From: Onchocerca volvulus
Lineage: Eukaryota > Nematoda > Chromadorea > Rhabditida > Onchocercidae
Direction: 5' to 3'
DNA length: 64,000 nt
Assembly: GCA_000499405.2 (NCBI GenBank)
Contig: HG738137.1
Span: forward strand, 12,956,121-13,020,120
This document shows positions 13,701 through 25,866 of the stretch, piece after piece. Below the pieces are notes generated by a model. It saw only the letters and a list, made by a program, of their open reading frames with translations, did no database searches and was not told the DNA's origin. The translations under genes were made by a program, and so were the position numbers. Numbering within the stretch: the first letter of the stretch is position 1; each line of letters starts with the position of its first letter.

Positions 13701-16700
13701 AAACTGAAATTATTTTATTATTGTCTAAATGATTATTTTGAATTATCGATTTTGTAATTTTTGAAATTAATTACTTAAATTTTTGAATTTTTCTTTTAAA
13801 ATTTAATTTCACCTTTTTTTTAAAAAAAAAATATAGATAGCCCAATGCATGGGAACTGATGGTTGTGAAGGTAAAGCAATAAATGGTTTTCCATCGAATG
13901 GTGAATGTGAACATGACATTTGCATCGATTGCTTGGATAAAATGCTTGCTGAATGTGAAATTACTGGTAATTAAATAATTTTAATTAATTACTTTTTAAT
14001 TAATCAATTGAAGGGTTAAATATTCATATACGAATATAGGATTAAAATAATTGCTTGAAGATTCATCACCGGTATCTTCTAACATTGAATTTGTTGGAAA
14101 TATGAAATTAATTGATTAATTTATAAATTAATTAATCGATCAAGAATTTGATCGAATATATGGATATAGAATGAAAATAGCGAAAAAATTATTGGTAGGA
14201 ATTCGATTATTTCAATTCGAAATTTATAATTAATGAGTTAATGCGTTTATTTACGAATCATTCGATTGATAGTTTTAACATTTACAGTATGACGACAGAA
14301 TGAAAATTTTTGATAAAAATGAAAACTTTCTTTGAAAAAAAAAGTTAAAAAATTTAAGATTCATTATCGATATGTTGTAATTTTTTATACTAATAATCAA
14401 ATACGATTGAACCAGTTGAAAAGATTCGACTAATTGACTAATTAATTTATCTTAAAACCAATTGATCAAAAGCTTAAGTACTTAATAAATAAAATATAGG
14501 ATGAAAATGAAAATTTTTTGATTGAAATGATATTTTTTTTTCTGAAATTCACCATCAATCTTAGTATTTTATGCCATCAATCAAACATGACTGATTCGAT
14601 TGGAAGTTTATAATTAATTAATTTATTTATTCATTTATCCACTCACTCTTAAATTAATTAACAAAAAATTAGGGTATTTATATATGAATAATAAAAATGA
14701 AAATGAAAAGCTTTCTGATAGAAAATTCGATTACTTCGTCTAGAAATATATAATCAATTGATTCATTTCATAAATTAATGAATTAAGAATTCAAACAAAT
14801 ACATGAATATGAAATCGAAATGAATATATAATCAATTAATTCACTTTCAAATCAATCGATTAAAAGATTTATAGATTTATAATATTAATATAGGATGAAA
14901 ATGAAAAATTTTTTTGATAAAAATTCGATTACTTCATTTAGAAATATATAATTAATTAATTTATTTTCAAGTTTATCGATTGAAAGTTTAAATATTTATA
15001 ATATGAATATGGGATAAAAATGGAATTTTTTTTTTTTTGATAAAAATGAAACTTTTTAAAGGTTCACCACCGATGTGTCCTAATGTCTTATGCCATTTAC
15101 CGTATACCGTTGATACGGTAGTTGCATTAAAAGAATTTTTCCCTCAACGAGCCAAATATTTCAATCATTTTGCACTTGAAAATCAAGCCTATTTGCTGAT
15201 CAAAGATGATTCAGTTTCGGTTAACTCTTAATTTTTATCAATTTAATTTTATCTTTTATCACGTTCTTTTCCTAGTTTTATCAGTTGAGGTTCTTTTTCT
15301 TTTTTTTTTTTTTTTTTTGAAATTTAAAAATATGATTTTAAAAAATGTTAGTTTATTATATAAACTAGATAGAACAATTTCTTTCCCTTTTAACTTTAAA
15401 ATATTTTTAAAAAAAAAAAATTTATTTCTTTTAAATTTTAAATATATTACAAAAATCGATAATTATGCGTATATTTTCGACTTACATTCGTATTTTTCAT
15501 TTTTTGTCATTACTTTATTTAATTCAAATTCCTGTTAATTCAATTAATTACTGATTTTACTAGAAAACCGAAATATCACCAGATTTTACGGTTAATTCAC
15601 GACGGATGGAAGTAAAATGTGAACTTCAAGCTCCGGATGAAACGAATCAAACAACGGTTATTTTTGATCGAACGGGGAATGTTGCAGATTTTATACGTGA
15701 AATACGTCGAGCTTTGAAAATTTTACCGCTTGATAAAGTAATTCTTTTCCTTTTTCTAAAATTTTATCAAAATTTTAACAATTTTTCAGAATCCTCACTA
15801 ATTTTTATGCAAATTATTAAAAAAAAAAAAAAAAAGATACAAGAATTTAAATGCTATTGCTATTCTATAATGTTTGCTGCCGCTGACATATTGAATTTTA
15901 AATCAAATCTGCTAATTAATTAATTTCCTGATAATTAACCGGAAATTAATAGTGTTCGAATTGTCAGAATTGATAATTTGTTTGTTGAAAGTACTTGGTG
16001 ATAATTTATGAATTTAAATATAGACGATAAATTATGAATTTAAAATTAATTTGTTAAACATTATTTCGTTTTTTTTTTTGTAAAAAACAACTTTTTTTTT
16101 TTTTGAAAAGGCAAACAAAAAAAAAAATCTAAACTTTTTTGAACAAAAAAAAAAAACCTTGTCATTTTGATTTATAAAAATAAAGCATACAATTATTATC
16201 GTTTATAATTATATTTTCTTCCTAAAATTCAATTTAAACTTTTAAAATTTCTCCAAATATCATCAGTTCATTTTACTTTCTCAATAAGTTTTTTTTGCAT
16301 TGTTGAAAATATTTTTAGAAAAATTATTCTAAATTAATGAACTGTTATTTATTGAATTATAATATTATTATTAACAATTATGTCATCTCAATAAAATTTA
16401 ATTTAACCATTTAAAATTCGTCTAATCTTCTCAATTTTTTTTTCAGTTTTTTTTTTTTTTTCAATCTTACCTTTCCAGTAAATTTTTTTTTGAATTATTG
16501 AAACTTATTTTTATTTCATAAAAAGTTTCCAAAAAAAAAAAAAATCATGCTGTATTAACTAGTATTAATTATTGATTATTAATTATTAATTCCATTCATC
16601 AAATTTTTAAAAATTTTTTTCTAATGTTGTCGACTTTTTTTCAATCTTTCCGTTTCAGTAAATCTTTTTTTGAATTATTGAAATTTATTTTTATTTCATA

Positions 16701-16982
16701 AAAGTTTCCAAGAAAAAAATCATGCTGTATTAATTAGTATTAATTAATATTGAATATTAATTATTAATTATATTCTTTCAGGTTTACGGATATTACATTC
16801 GGCGTGAAAGTGAGAAAAGTGCGGAAAAAATTGAAAATGGTCGAAAACCGGATGAAGAATTGGTAGTCGATGCAAAATCAATCAATCGTTCAATTAGTGA
16901 ATTAAATTTAACATCGGATTGTGTCGTAATCGTTGATACGAGCGGTATCGTACAAATTAAAACATTACCAAATAATCCGTAA
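7753..16982 (+). CDS. Cysteine-rich RING-like protein with possible ubiquitin-like C terminus (8 exons)
   Basis: Exons: 7753-7879, 10195-10257, 10644-10808, 11539-11627, 13837-13966, 15062-15219, 15564-15737 and 16782-16982. They join in one frame into 368 residues ending at TAA. Residues 12-38 read C-x2-C-x14-C-x-H-x2-C-x2-C, a RING-type zinc-ligand pattern. A second C-x-H-x2-C-x2-C follows at 45-53, a Cys cluster (CCNARYCQEC) near 105, and CEHDICIDC in exon 5. Three of these are followed, across a phase-1 intron, by C-P-x3-C. The last 120 residues (exons 7-8) lack Cys clusters and look like a beta-grasp or ubiquitin-like fold; that is inference. RING-type domains often act in E3 ubiquitin ligases, so a role in ubiquitin transfer is possible but unproven. 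I do not recognise a named ortholog. Weak points are the exon 3 donor (GTTCGT) and the exon 4 start, where 11539 and 11542 both keep the frame. Confidence 0.78.
9118..9315. repeat. Degenerate tandem repeat in intron 1 of the RING-like gene
   Basis: The phrase GATTGAGAGTAA and relatives recur near 9146, 9234 and 9278 with GGGAATA and TTGCAAAG flanks, giving imperfect units of about 45-90 bp. The rest of this 2.3 kb intron is AT-rich with nothing else recognisable. Confidence 0.6.
14160..15060. repeat. Degenerate tandem repeat in intron 5 of the RING-like gene
   Basis: Imperfect units of about 80-200 bp marked by ATAGGATGAAAATGAAA, AAAATTCGATTAC and AGAAATATATAATTAATT recur from about 14160 up to the exon 6 acceptor. 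The last unit supplies the sequence directly before that acceptor. Confidence 0.7.
16461..16750. repeat. 180-bp-offset tandem duplication in intron 7 of the RING-like gene
   Basis: 16461-16570 and 16641-16750 are near copies. Shared phrases include TTTTTTTGAATTATTGAAA, TTTATTTCATAAAA and ATCATGCTGTATTAA. Each copy carries an acceptor-like CAG in the same place (CCTTTCCAG and CCGTTTCAG), neither of which keeps a useful frame. Confidence 0.85.
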
Positions 16983-17413
16983 AACCGTTTTCCTACCGGA
17001 TGTCTTTGCCGGATTATGCGATTATGTGTATCCATATTCCTACTTGATTATTTGATTATTCTATAATTATATATGTAACACATGGAAAATGGTAAAAAAA
17101 AAAAAAAAAATTCCGGAAATTATATTTTCAAAATTCCAACTAAAATCTTGTTAATATAATTTCCGAAATTTTACCGGATATTTATATCCGTATTCGTGCC
17201 TGGTTGTTTAATTTATTTATATTATATATATATATAAATATATATGTATATGTGTAAAATGGCACTGTTAGATGGAATTTTGGGAATGATTTTTCCGGAT
17301 TATGAAAATTGGAAGAAAAAAAAAAGAAAACTTTCCATTCATTAAGTTAATTGGTTTATTTGTTTCATATTTTTGTCCAAAAAAAAAATTCCGTTTTTAA
17401 AAAAAAAAATTTT

Positions 17414-17419
17414 AATAAA
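17414..17419 (+). terminator. Candidate polyadenylation signal of the RING-like gene
   Basis: This is the first exact AATAAA after the stop at 16982, 432 bases downstream. A nearer variant hexamer could be used instead, so the assignment is tentative. Confidence 0.25.
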
Positions 17420-19149
17420 ATTTTTCATATCACTTGTAACAAACATTTTCAGTTTTTCCGGGAAGAAAAAATAATTTTTTCCGGAAAAAACATCAGCAAT
17501 AAGTTTAACTTATAAAAATTCGAGAAGAAAATTTTGAAAATAAATTTTTTCAGAGTAACTGCAACAAATAGTTATAAATTCTCAGTTTTTCGGAAAAAAA
17601 ATTGAAAAAATACTTCTTCTGGAAATCAAAAAAAAATTAAAATAAACATTTTCGCTCAAGAACTTAAATTTTACTTTTTTTCAAGTATTTTTGATGAAAA
17701 ATTTCTTTTTTTTAAAAAAATTTTGATAAATATCTTTTTGCTACTTTTATTAGACAGTTGTAACATTTTCAGTTTTTTCGAAAAATCGAAACTTTAATTC
17801 CAAAGTGAGTTCCAAAAAAAAAAAGAAAAAATTTACGTTTAATAATGATTCTTTTTTTAATATTTTTAATAAAAATTTTATTTTCAAGGAAAATTTTGAT
17901 ATATTTTTACGTAGTTTTCCTTTACAATAACATTAGATGAAACTAACAAAATACGCAAAAAAATTGAAAAAAGATTAAATTTGAACTTAAATTTTTGATA
18001 TATAAAAATTAAGTATTACTATGAAAAAAAGATTAAATATTTTGATATTTTTGAATCACCACTATTTTCACTCAATGATAGTATAGCACTAATCGTATGA
18101 GTTTGATAAAATATTAAATTGGCAAAATAATAACAAAAAAAATTTGAACTTAAATTTTTGATTTAAATATTTTTCATTTAAATTCTACGTATTAATAAAG
18201 TTAAATTAATGTTTAAATTCGAATTTAATCCCATTTACTATTATCATGCATTAGTTTTTAGCGTAAGGAAAGAAAGGAAAAATTTTGGAAAAAAATTTTT
18301 GAGGATTTTGAATTTTTTAAAATTTTGGTTTTGTCAAAATTTTTTTCGATTAAAGCGACAAATGTACCATTTATTTTATTGTTTACATAAAGGAAAAAAA
18401 GTAGAGATTTTTCAAAAATTTCAATAATTCAACAAATTTTACTGAATTGTACAATTTTTAAAGTAATAATATTTTGATATTTTTTATATTTTTTCACATT
18501 CAGTTTTTTTATTTTCCCAACTATTTTCCAGATTTTTCATTTTTTGTCTTTTTTCATTTTACAAACATTTCTAAAAATATTTTTCTATTTGGTGCAAATA
18601 AAAAAAAAATTATTTCAATTATTATTTTAATGAATATAATGAAATTTTACAACAAAATTTCTTGCCTTTGTATTTCTCTTGAACTTAAATTGTAATCGGA
18701 ATTAAAAAAAATAAAATTTGAATTTGAATATCAATTTTCTTTACACTTCTTCATTTCAAAATAAATTTTAAAAAGAAAATAAGCTAAACAAACCGGTTAT
18801 TTTCGTTATTAAACCAATTACGTTCTCAACTGAAGTCGAAATTGAAAATAATAAAATTTGAATTTAAATACCAATTTTTTTGAACTAAATTATTACTGAT
18901 ATGAATTATTTTGCACCTAATTATTAAAGGCTAGATTTTATATCTTACATTCCGAGATTTGAAAGACAAAAAATTAATTCTGTTATCATTTTTTATAACA
19001 ACTGGTTGGAAAAGAATGAATTAAATTTAAAATAAAATGAATTTAAAGAAATAAGAAGATGAAATCCAAATTTCATCTTTTTATTTCCAATAGAATAATC
19101 TATTTTCAAAATAAACGCAATAGCTTGAATTATTTTACAAAATATAGCC

Positions 19150-19380
19150 GCAAATTTAAAATAAATTATTCAAATTTAACACTTGAAAATCAATTATTCA
19201 AATTCAGACATTTCAAAATAAATTATTCATTCTAAAATAAAATTTAAGCATTTCAAAGCATTTCAAAATAAAAATTAAAATTATTCAATTTTAGCATTTC
19301 AAAACAAATTAATCAAATTGAGCATTTCATAACAAATTTTTCGAATTGAACATTTCAAAATGAACTATTCAAATTTATGC
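19150..19380. repeat. Degenerate short tandem repeat, unit about 30 bp
   Basis: CATTTCAAAACAAATTATTC-like phrases recur about seven times with small insertions. Confidence 0.7.
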
Positions 19381-19655
19381 GAATATTTTAGACGGAAAAA
19401 TTTTGTCAAATCCGTGTTTCGTGCCATTTCCAATATTTTATGCAATTTACATTTTTTCAACGATAAAAATTATTTTCACGTTAACATGTTTACTGTTTAA
19501 TAAGAAAATTGATAAAGATAAGTTAATTATTTTTGAAGTATTAATTTTTTCATTTCTTATTTTCTATATTTATTTTCGGTTCTGATAAAAGTTGCTTAAA
19601 ATTTTCTATTTTATTGAGACATCCACAGATGGCTTTGCTTGTCACGATATTATTA

Positions 19656-19667
19656 GTAATAATAATA

Positions 19668-19725
<58 letters not shown>

Positions 19726-19750
19726 CAAAGCCAACTCAGATTGACGAAAA

Positions 19751-19802
<52 letters not shown>
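19656..19802. repeat. (AAT)n and (ATT)n arrays in inverted orientation
   Basis: An AAT array (19656-19723) and an ATT array (19751-19802) are reverse complements separated by a 27-base spacer. About 50 bases could pair as a long hairpin or cruciform. Confidence 0.9.
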
Positions 19803-19803
<1 letters not shown>

Positions 19804-20221
19804 CAGAATTAAGAAAAAAGAATAACTTTTTTTGTTTTTCTTTTTAGCTGATAAATAAATTCTTTAAAATAAATCAGAAATAAGTAATGATATGATTAAA
19901 ATGTATCTATAATCAAATAATTAATAGTAGTTATCAGAGCATTTCTATCAAATAATTTCCTTTTTTTTAATTAAAATATTAAATTAGTTTAAATTTTCAA
20001 ATACATTACTTTCAATATTATTAACATATGATCTTAGATTGAAAAAAAAAATAAAATATTATGTGGAATCCGTCTAATTACCATTTGAAAATTACGTATA
20101 ATCCGTTCATTATTATTTTATCAAAATTTTATTATTTGCAATTATCAAATGAAATGTGGACCTTTTTTTTTCGTAATTTCAATTTCTTAACATTTATTTT
20201 ATTTCGCTAATTTTTCTTATT

Positions 20222-20515
20222 ATCACGTATCACGTTTTTGGGGATATAAGAAAAATCACTATTAATAAGAATATGTTTTTTGAGCAAATTTCAAGGCATT
20301 GGTGAAAACAAAAAATTTATAAAAAAAAAGCAAAAGAGTAGACAAATCACGTATCACGTTATTGAGCGTTTAAAAAGTCACTATTAATAAGCTCGTCTTT
20401 TTTTTTTTTTTTTTTTTGAGAGAGAGAGTTTCAGAAAATTAGAAGAAGAATTTTTAAAAATTAGTAAAACAGAGGTTAAATCACGTGTCACGTATCATGT
20501 GTTTTAAGAAATTAT
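20222..20515. repeat. Three spaced copies of a TCACGTATCACGTT-containing repeat
   Basis: Copies begin near 20222, 20345 and 20478 and share TCACGT pairs. In the first two, CACTATTAATAAG follows 25-30 bases later. Spacing is about 123 and 134 bp. Confidence 0.65.
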
Positions 20516-21039
20516 CAAATCTTCACTATCATTATTTCCTATATTTATCATATCATCATGAGTATTTCCACGAAATAATCATATCTAATAATCACATCGA
20601 AATAATCATATCAATAATCATACCTTTCACCCATTACATTCACGATCAATTTATTCAGTAATAAATGCTGATGACATTTGAAATTAAGCTTATTTTGGAA
20701 TTTATGAATAACAATAGTGATTTCGACTTATATATACTGTAATTGATCGTTTTATAATTAAATAATCATATTTGAAATAAATAACTGAATAAAATAAATG
20801 ATTTATTTAAATCAATATTAGTGATATATTGCAATTCTAGTAAGTTCTTTAAGTTGGTAGTAACACATATATCCAATTTGTAAATTTTACTTTTTTTTTC
20901 TCTTATCAAAGAAAAAAATTTATCACTTTAAACTTTTTTTATCTTATCTCCACATTTCTCAAATGACTTTTTTGAAATCAGAAAGCATTTTCGTTTTTTA
21001 AAACAAATAGTTAGATTGATGGCAAGCGATCAACCAACC

Positions 21040-21500
21040 AACTTGACCAACCTTTAGTCGAGAATTAACAGACTTTAGTTTAGTTTAGAATTACATCTAT
21101 CAACCTTTAGTCCAAATTTTGAATTTCATCAATTTTAAGTCTAAAATTAATTTTATCAATTCTTTCATCTACATCTATCATCAATTTTAAGTCGAGAATT
21201 TAATCTTATCAATTTTTTGATCTAAAACTATGTTTCTAAAGTTTTAATTTTGGAACTACATTTGCTAATTTTAAATTGATATTTTGGAAAATTTATGAAA
21301 TTTTGGTCTTTAATGTTTCCGACAACGATTCGTCCATCGAAATCATTGGCTAATTTTGGTGAATAGAACTTACATCTTTTAAATTTTTAGTCTAAAATTA
21401 AGTTTGTCAATTTTCTGATCTAAGATTACGACTTGCTAAATTTCAGTCCAAAAATTTATGCATGCCAAATTTTAGACTGGAACTTCCAGAATTATGTAAA
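21040..21500. repeat. Degenerate repeat marked by TTTAGTC and CAATTTTAAGTC phrases
   Basis: Phrases such as ATCAATTTTAAGTC, TCTAAAATTA and TTTTTTGATCTAAAA recur at irregular 40-80 base spacing. Copies are poorly conserved. Confidence 0.5.
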
Positions 21501-22066
21501 TTCCGATCTTTAATTGCTGCAAATAATTAATTAAATTATCAAATTATTTTGGCTAATTTGTAATATTTCTCGAGAAATGAATGAGATGATTTCGTTGTTT
21601 AATTTTTGTTTCTTTTTTTGGAAAGAAAGTTGAATCTTTATTGCATTAATTTATAAATCATAAAATAATATCGCCATTTCTTTCTTATTTCTTTATTCAT
21701 TCCGATTCGATTGATTTTTTATTATCACGAATTTATCAAATTAATCACTTTTATCTTTTCATCATTGCCTGCTTTATTTTTTTGATGTAATATTTCAAAT
21801 AAGTATGTCATTTATGGCATTTTGAAACGTACGCTTCCGTCTGCGTGTAAACTTGACGTAATGTTCAATTACTCTACGATCGATAGGAATATTGTCGTAC
21901 GTTTTTAAAAATATAATTTACGACAAATTAAATCAATATTGTATTATTAAATTTAATTGGTTATTATTAAAAAGAAAAAAAGAAGTTCAATCAAATTGCA
22001 AATTTCTCAATTGTCTTTTTAATCAATAAATATGCATGTATATATTCCTTTAAATTTCAGTAATTT

Positions 22067-22358
22067 ATATTTAAAATGGAAAATTAATTTAATGAAATTT
22101 TTTCTTATTTTGACTCTTATTGCATTTGGCGAAAAACTTTCAACGTTACGTGTGCGTGCGTACGTGTATGTACGCATATGCGTTTTACGTATTTTGTAAC
22201 ATTTAAAATGAAAAATTGATCAAGTGAAGTATTTTCTCGAAACGTTTTGCTCATACTGTATTTGGAGAAAAAAAAAATTTCAACGTTACTTGTGCGTGTC
22301 TACATCTGTGTATACGTGTATACGCTTGTGCGTGTGCGTGTGTACGTGTTACGTGTAA

Positions 22359-22413
<55 letters not shown>

Positions 22414-22535
22414 GTGACATTTAAATGGAAAATTAACTCACGAAGTTTTTTTCTCCAAACGTTTTACTCTTACTATTTTTGGCGGAGAAAATTTCAACAT
22501 TACGTGTGCGTGTGCGTATTATACGTGTGTATTTA
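22067..22535. repeat. Three-copy repeat with alternating purine-pyrimidine core and (AT)n
   Basis: Copies start near 22070, 22201 and 22409. Each runs from ATTTAAAATGGAAAATT through TTTGG-GGAGAAAA-TTTCAAC to a GTGTGCGTGCGTACGTG-type stretch. The second copy ends in a pure AT run (22363-22408). The G/T/C/A alternation at 22151-22183 is unbroken. Confidence 0.85.
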
Positions 22536-24649
22536 TATATGTGGTCGTATCAAAATACGTGATACGATTGATCAATTTATCGATTTATTTATTGGGAAAA
22601 ATAGATTTTCCTTCATTTGAGTTATAAAATAAACAATTGTAATAATTATATACTAATCAATATAATATCATATAAATTCATAAGCCTGTACTGGAAAGAT
22701 CTGCTTATTTGTTTATTTATTTATTTACTTTATTTTTTTAATTTACTTATGACTCTGGTATGATAGAAGAAAGGTAAATAAATAAAGTAAATAAACAAAC
22801 AAGCAAAACAGACATAAAATTAAACATATCTCAAATAAAAAGTAAGCCAATACGGCACATAGATATTATATTACATTACTTAATTCTTATTTATTAATAT
22901 CTAGTTATTAATTTTAAATTAACTTTTCAATCCTGTTTCCTCAGACATAAAAAGTTATTAATATTGCTAAAATTTAGATTAATCTAATATTCCATTAAAA
23001 TAATAATTATTTTTACTAAATCTCAATTTTTCATTTGATTCAATCTCTTATTAAAATAATTATTACAACAACTACATATACCAAGTTTTATTTAATTTAT
23101 TCACTTATTTTATTACTTTAATTAAATCTTTTAAAGCCAATAATTATTAAATTTCATTCTAAAATTTCGATTATTTTAAAAGAATATCATTTGCAAAATT
23201 ATCCAAAAATATGTCGTATCCTAAGCTTCAATTTAGTTTAATTTACGATTAAAATATTAGTACAAACAACTGTATTTTCAAATTTAATTTAATCCAGTTT
23301 TCTATTTCAATGTTTCAATTAAATGTTCAATGTTAATGATTATTAGATTATAATTTGAAATTTTGGTTTATTTAAAATAATATCATTTGCAATAACTAGT
23401 CGGAAAAATATACTATAATCTATTCTTCTCATCGAAATTTTCCACAATTATATATTCATTGATTTTTTTTATTCCTATTCTAATAATTACTAATATTGTA
23501 AGTTTAATTAAATTAAATACCAAATTCAATTTGATATTTAGGAATTCAATTCTTTAAGTTTAATTCAACTTAATTTCTGTTAAAATATTATTAATTATTG
23601 CTATATTTTTTTGCTTATCGAAATGCTATGATAAAATCCTTCATTGGTATTCTTTAAATTCAACTTTTTCTATTTCAAACTTTCTTGCAAAATTTTATTT
23701 TTCTGTTTTACTCTTTTTCTCTCTTCTCTTTCATCAATAATAATTATACCAAATTAATCGAATATCATATTTGTCGATAATTAAGTCCATTTATATTTTT
23801 GAGATATTTGATTTCCTCTAATAGTTTGTTTAGTAATTTGGATTAGATGAAATTTCATCCGTTTGCAATAACAAATGTAGCATCGGTTTGATTATTTATC
23901 ACAAAAATATGATAAATGGAGTGAAACGATTGTCAGATAATTTGATATGATTAGATTCATTTATCAGTTTGTTTATCAAGTTATTACTATATTTTTCAGA
24001 AGTATTGATCTTTTTAATTTACCCTTTTTTAATCTAACTTTTTTCCAAAAATTTTCGTTTTCAGTTTTTTTTTCTTTCTATTCTTTTAAGATATAACCAA
24101 TTTTGATTGATTATTGATTCAGCATTTGTAAATTAATTAATGTATTTGAAGTGTAAAGAAGTTTTAGTTAATAATTTAATATAAAAGACAAGAAATAAAA
24201 GAATCAAAAAATAAAAAAAAACTTGATAAAGAATTGAAAAAAAAAATGAAAATTTATTCTAGCAACATATTTGCAATATTCAGTTCTAAGAATTTTTAGA
24301 ATTAACTTAGGCCAATTATTTATTAATTGAAATAGATCGATTATTACTTACTTTTTTTTTCAATTTTTATTTTTCGAAATGAATTTTTCCTATATCAAAA
24401 TGTAAATTAAAGAGTAATTAAATAATTCGAATCTTGTTTAGAGAAATTTTCATTTAAGTAATCGATAAATAATTTTAATGATTATATGGAAAGAAAAAAA
24501 TTCTAAAATAATAGTAATCGATAAAAGTAATGAAATCGTTTTTCATAGAAAAAAATATTATATACAACTAGAAATAAATCTTAAATGGTAGAAATTTACT
24601 TAAATTAAATTTTAACCTGAAATAAAATTTTTTGGTATATATTTCTAAT

Positions 24650-24950
24650 TAAAATGTGGAAACCTAAAATAACCATTACTAGTCTACACCAAAAATCCGG
24701 AAATTCCGGAATAATCATTTTTCGTTGTTTACTCGAAAATATAAAATTTAAAATGGCCATTACTAGTCTGTCCTAAAATTTGAAGACCTGAAATAATCAT
24801 TGCTTGTTTGTCCTAAAATGAAAACCTGGAATAGTTATCCCTATTTTGTGCCTAAAAATATGAAGACCTGAAAGAGCCATAGCTTATCTGTACCTGAAAT
24901 GATGACCTAGAATAATAATTATTAATCTATGTGCTTAAAATGTTAAATAT
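24650..24950. repeat. Degenerate minisatellite marked by CCTAAAAT
   Basis: Units of about 50-65 bp carry CTGTCCTAAAAT, GAAGACCTGAAATA and ATCATT phrases. Roughly five imperfect copies. Confidence 0.7.
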
Positions 24951-25741
24951 TTTGATTATCCTTGGAATTATTTATCATTCTTTTTACTTATTACACTCAT
25001 TATATATTTATACCTGTATGTGAATATATCAAAATGTGTCTTATTAAATTTCAGTATTGAAAGTAATTGAATTGAATTTTAGGTAATATTTTTAAAATTA
25101 GGTAAAAAGTTTCAAAATAAGCATTTTCGTCAGTTTCAATTCGATTTTTTTTTTTTTTTGCAATTCAGAAACATTTATTTCCCACTAATTAAAACAGGTA
25201 ACTGTATTTATTCAAAATTAAAAATTCGAATTGAACAATTATAAGTACTTTAGAATTAGATATATATATATATATATGCATATATACATAAATTAGAATT
25301 AATTATATGTGTAAAGGGAATAGACATTCTCGTAAAGGGCATTTTTTAATTTCTTTTTTTTTTTTGTGAAACAATTTTACATTCAAAGGATTTCATTTTC
25401 CTCCAATCACTATAAATAACCGTACATATTTATTATCAAAAATTGAAATTGAATAACTTTAAAAATTATATATAAATATATTTGAAATTGATTACATATA
25501 TAAACAAGATAAGATAAAATGTGAAATAATGATGAGATGAAATGATTTTAATCATTTTTGAATTGAGGTTAGATGACAGTTGAATTGGATCGGCCGATCA
25601 CCTTGAACGATTTGAAATAAGAAATGGAAGAATGCGGAAAAGGAGACATTTCATTGATCCTGAATGATTGAACACAATGCTCAATAAATTATCTTCGAAT
25701 TGAACTTTTTTTGTTTAAAATTTTTGAAATTGAAAAGGTGC

Positions 25742-25866
25742 CGATCAGCATCCGATAGATATCGATCATCATCCGATCAATATCGATCATCATCCGATCA
25801 ATATCGATCGTCATCCGATCAATGTCGATCATCGTCCGATCAATATCGATCATCATCCGATCAACT
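25742..25866. repeat. 21-bp minisatellite of CATCCGATCAATATCGAT type
   Basis: Six nearly identical 21-bp units. One + frame stays open across the array and would read as a repeated RSSSDQY heptad within a 62-codon frame at 25700-25888. That frame has no supporting splice sites or homology, so I treat the array as a minisatellite. Confidence 0.92.

Noticed and set aside
15037..15231. Single-exon 64-codon gene
   Set aside because: It is exon 6 of the RING-like gene read back into the intron and past the donor.
19614..19847. 77-codon + frame
   Set aside because: Made of poly-Ile and poly-Leu from the AAT and ATT arrays.
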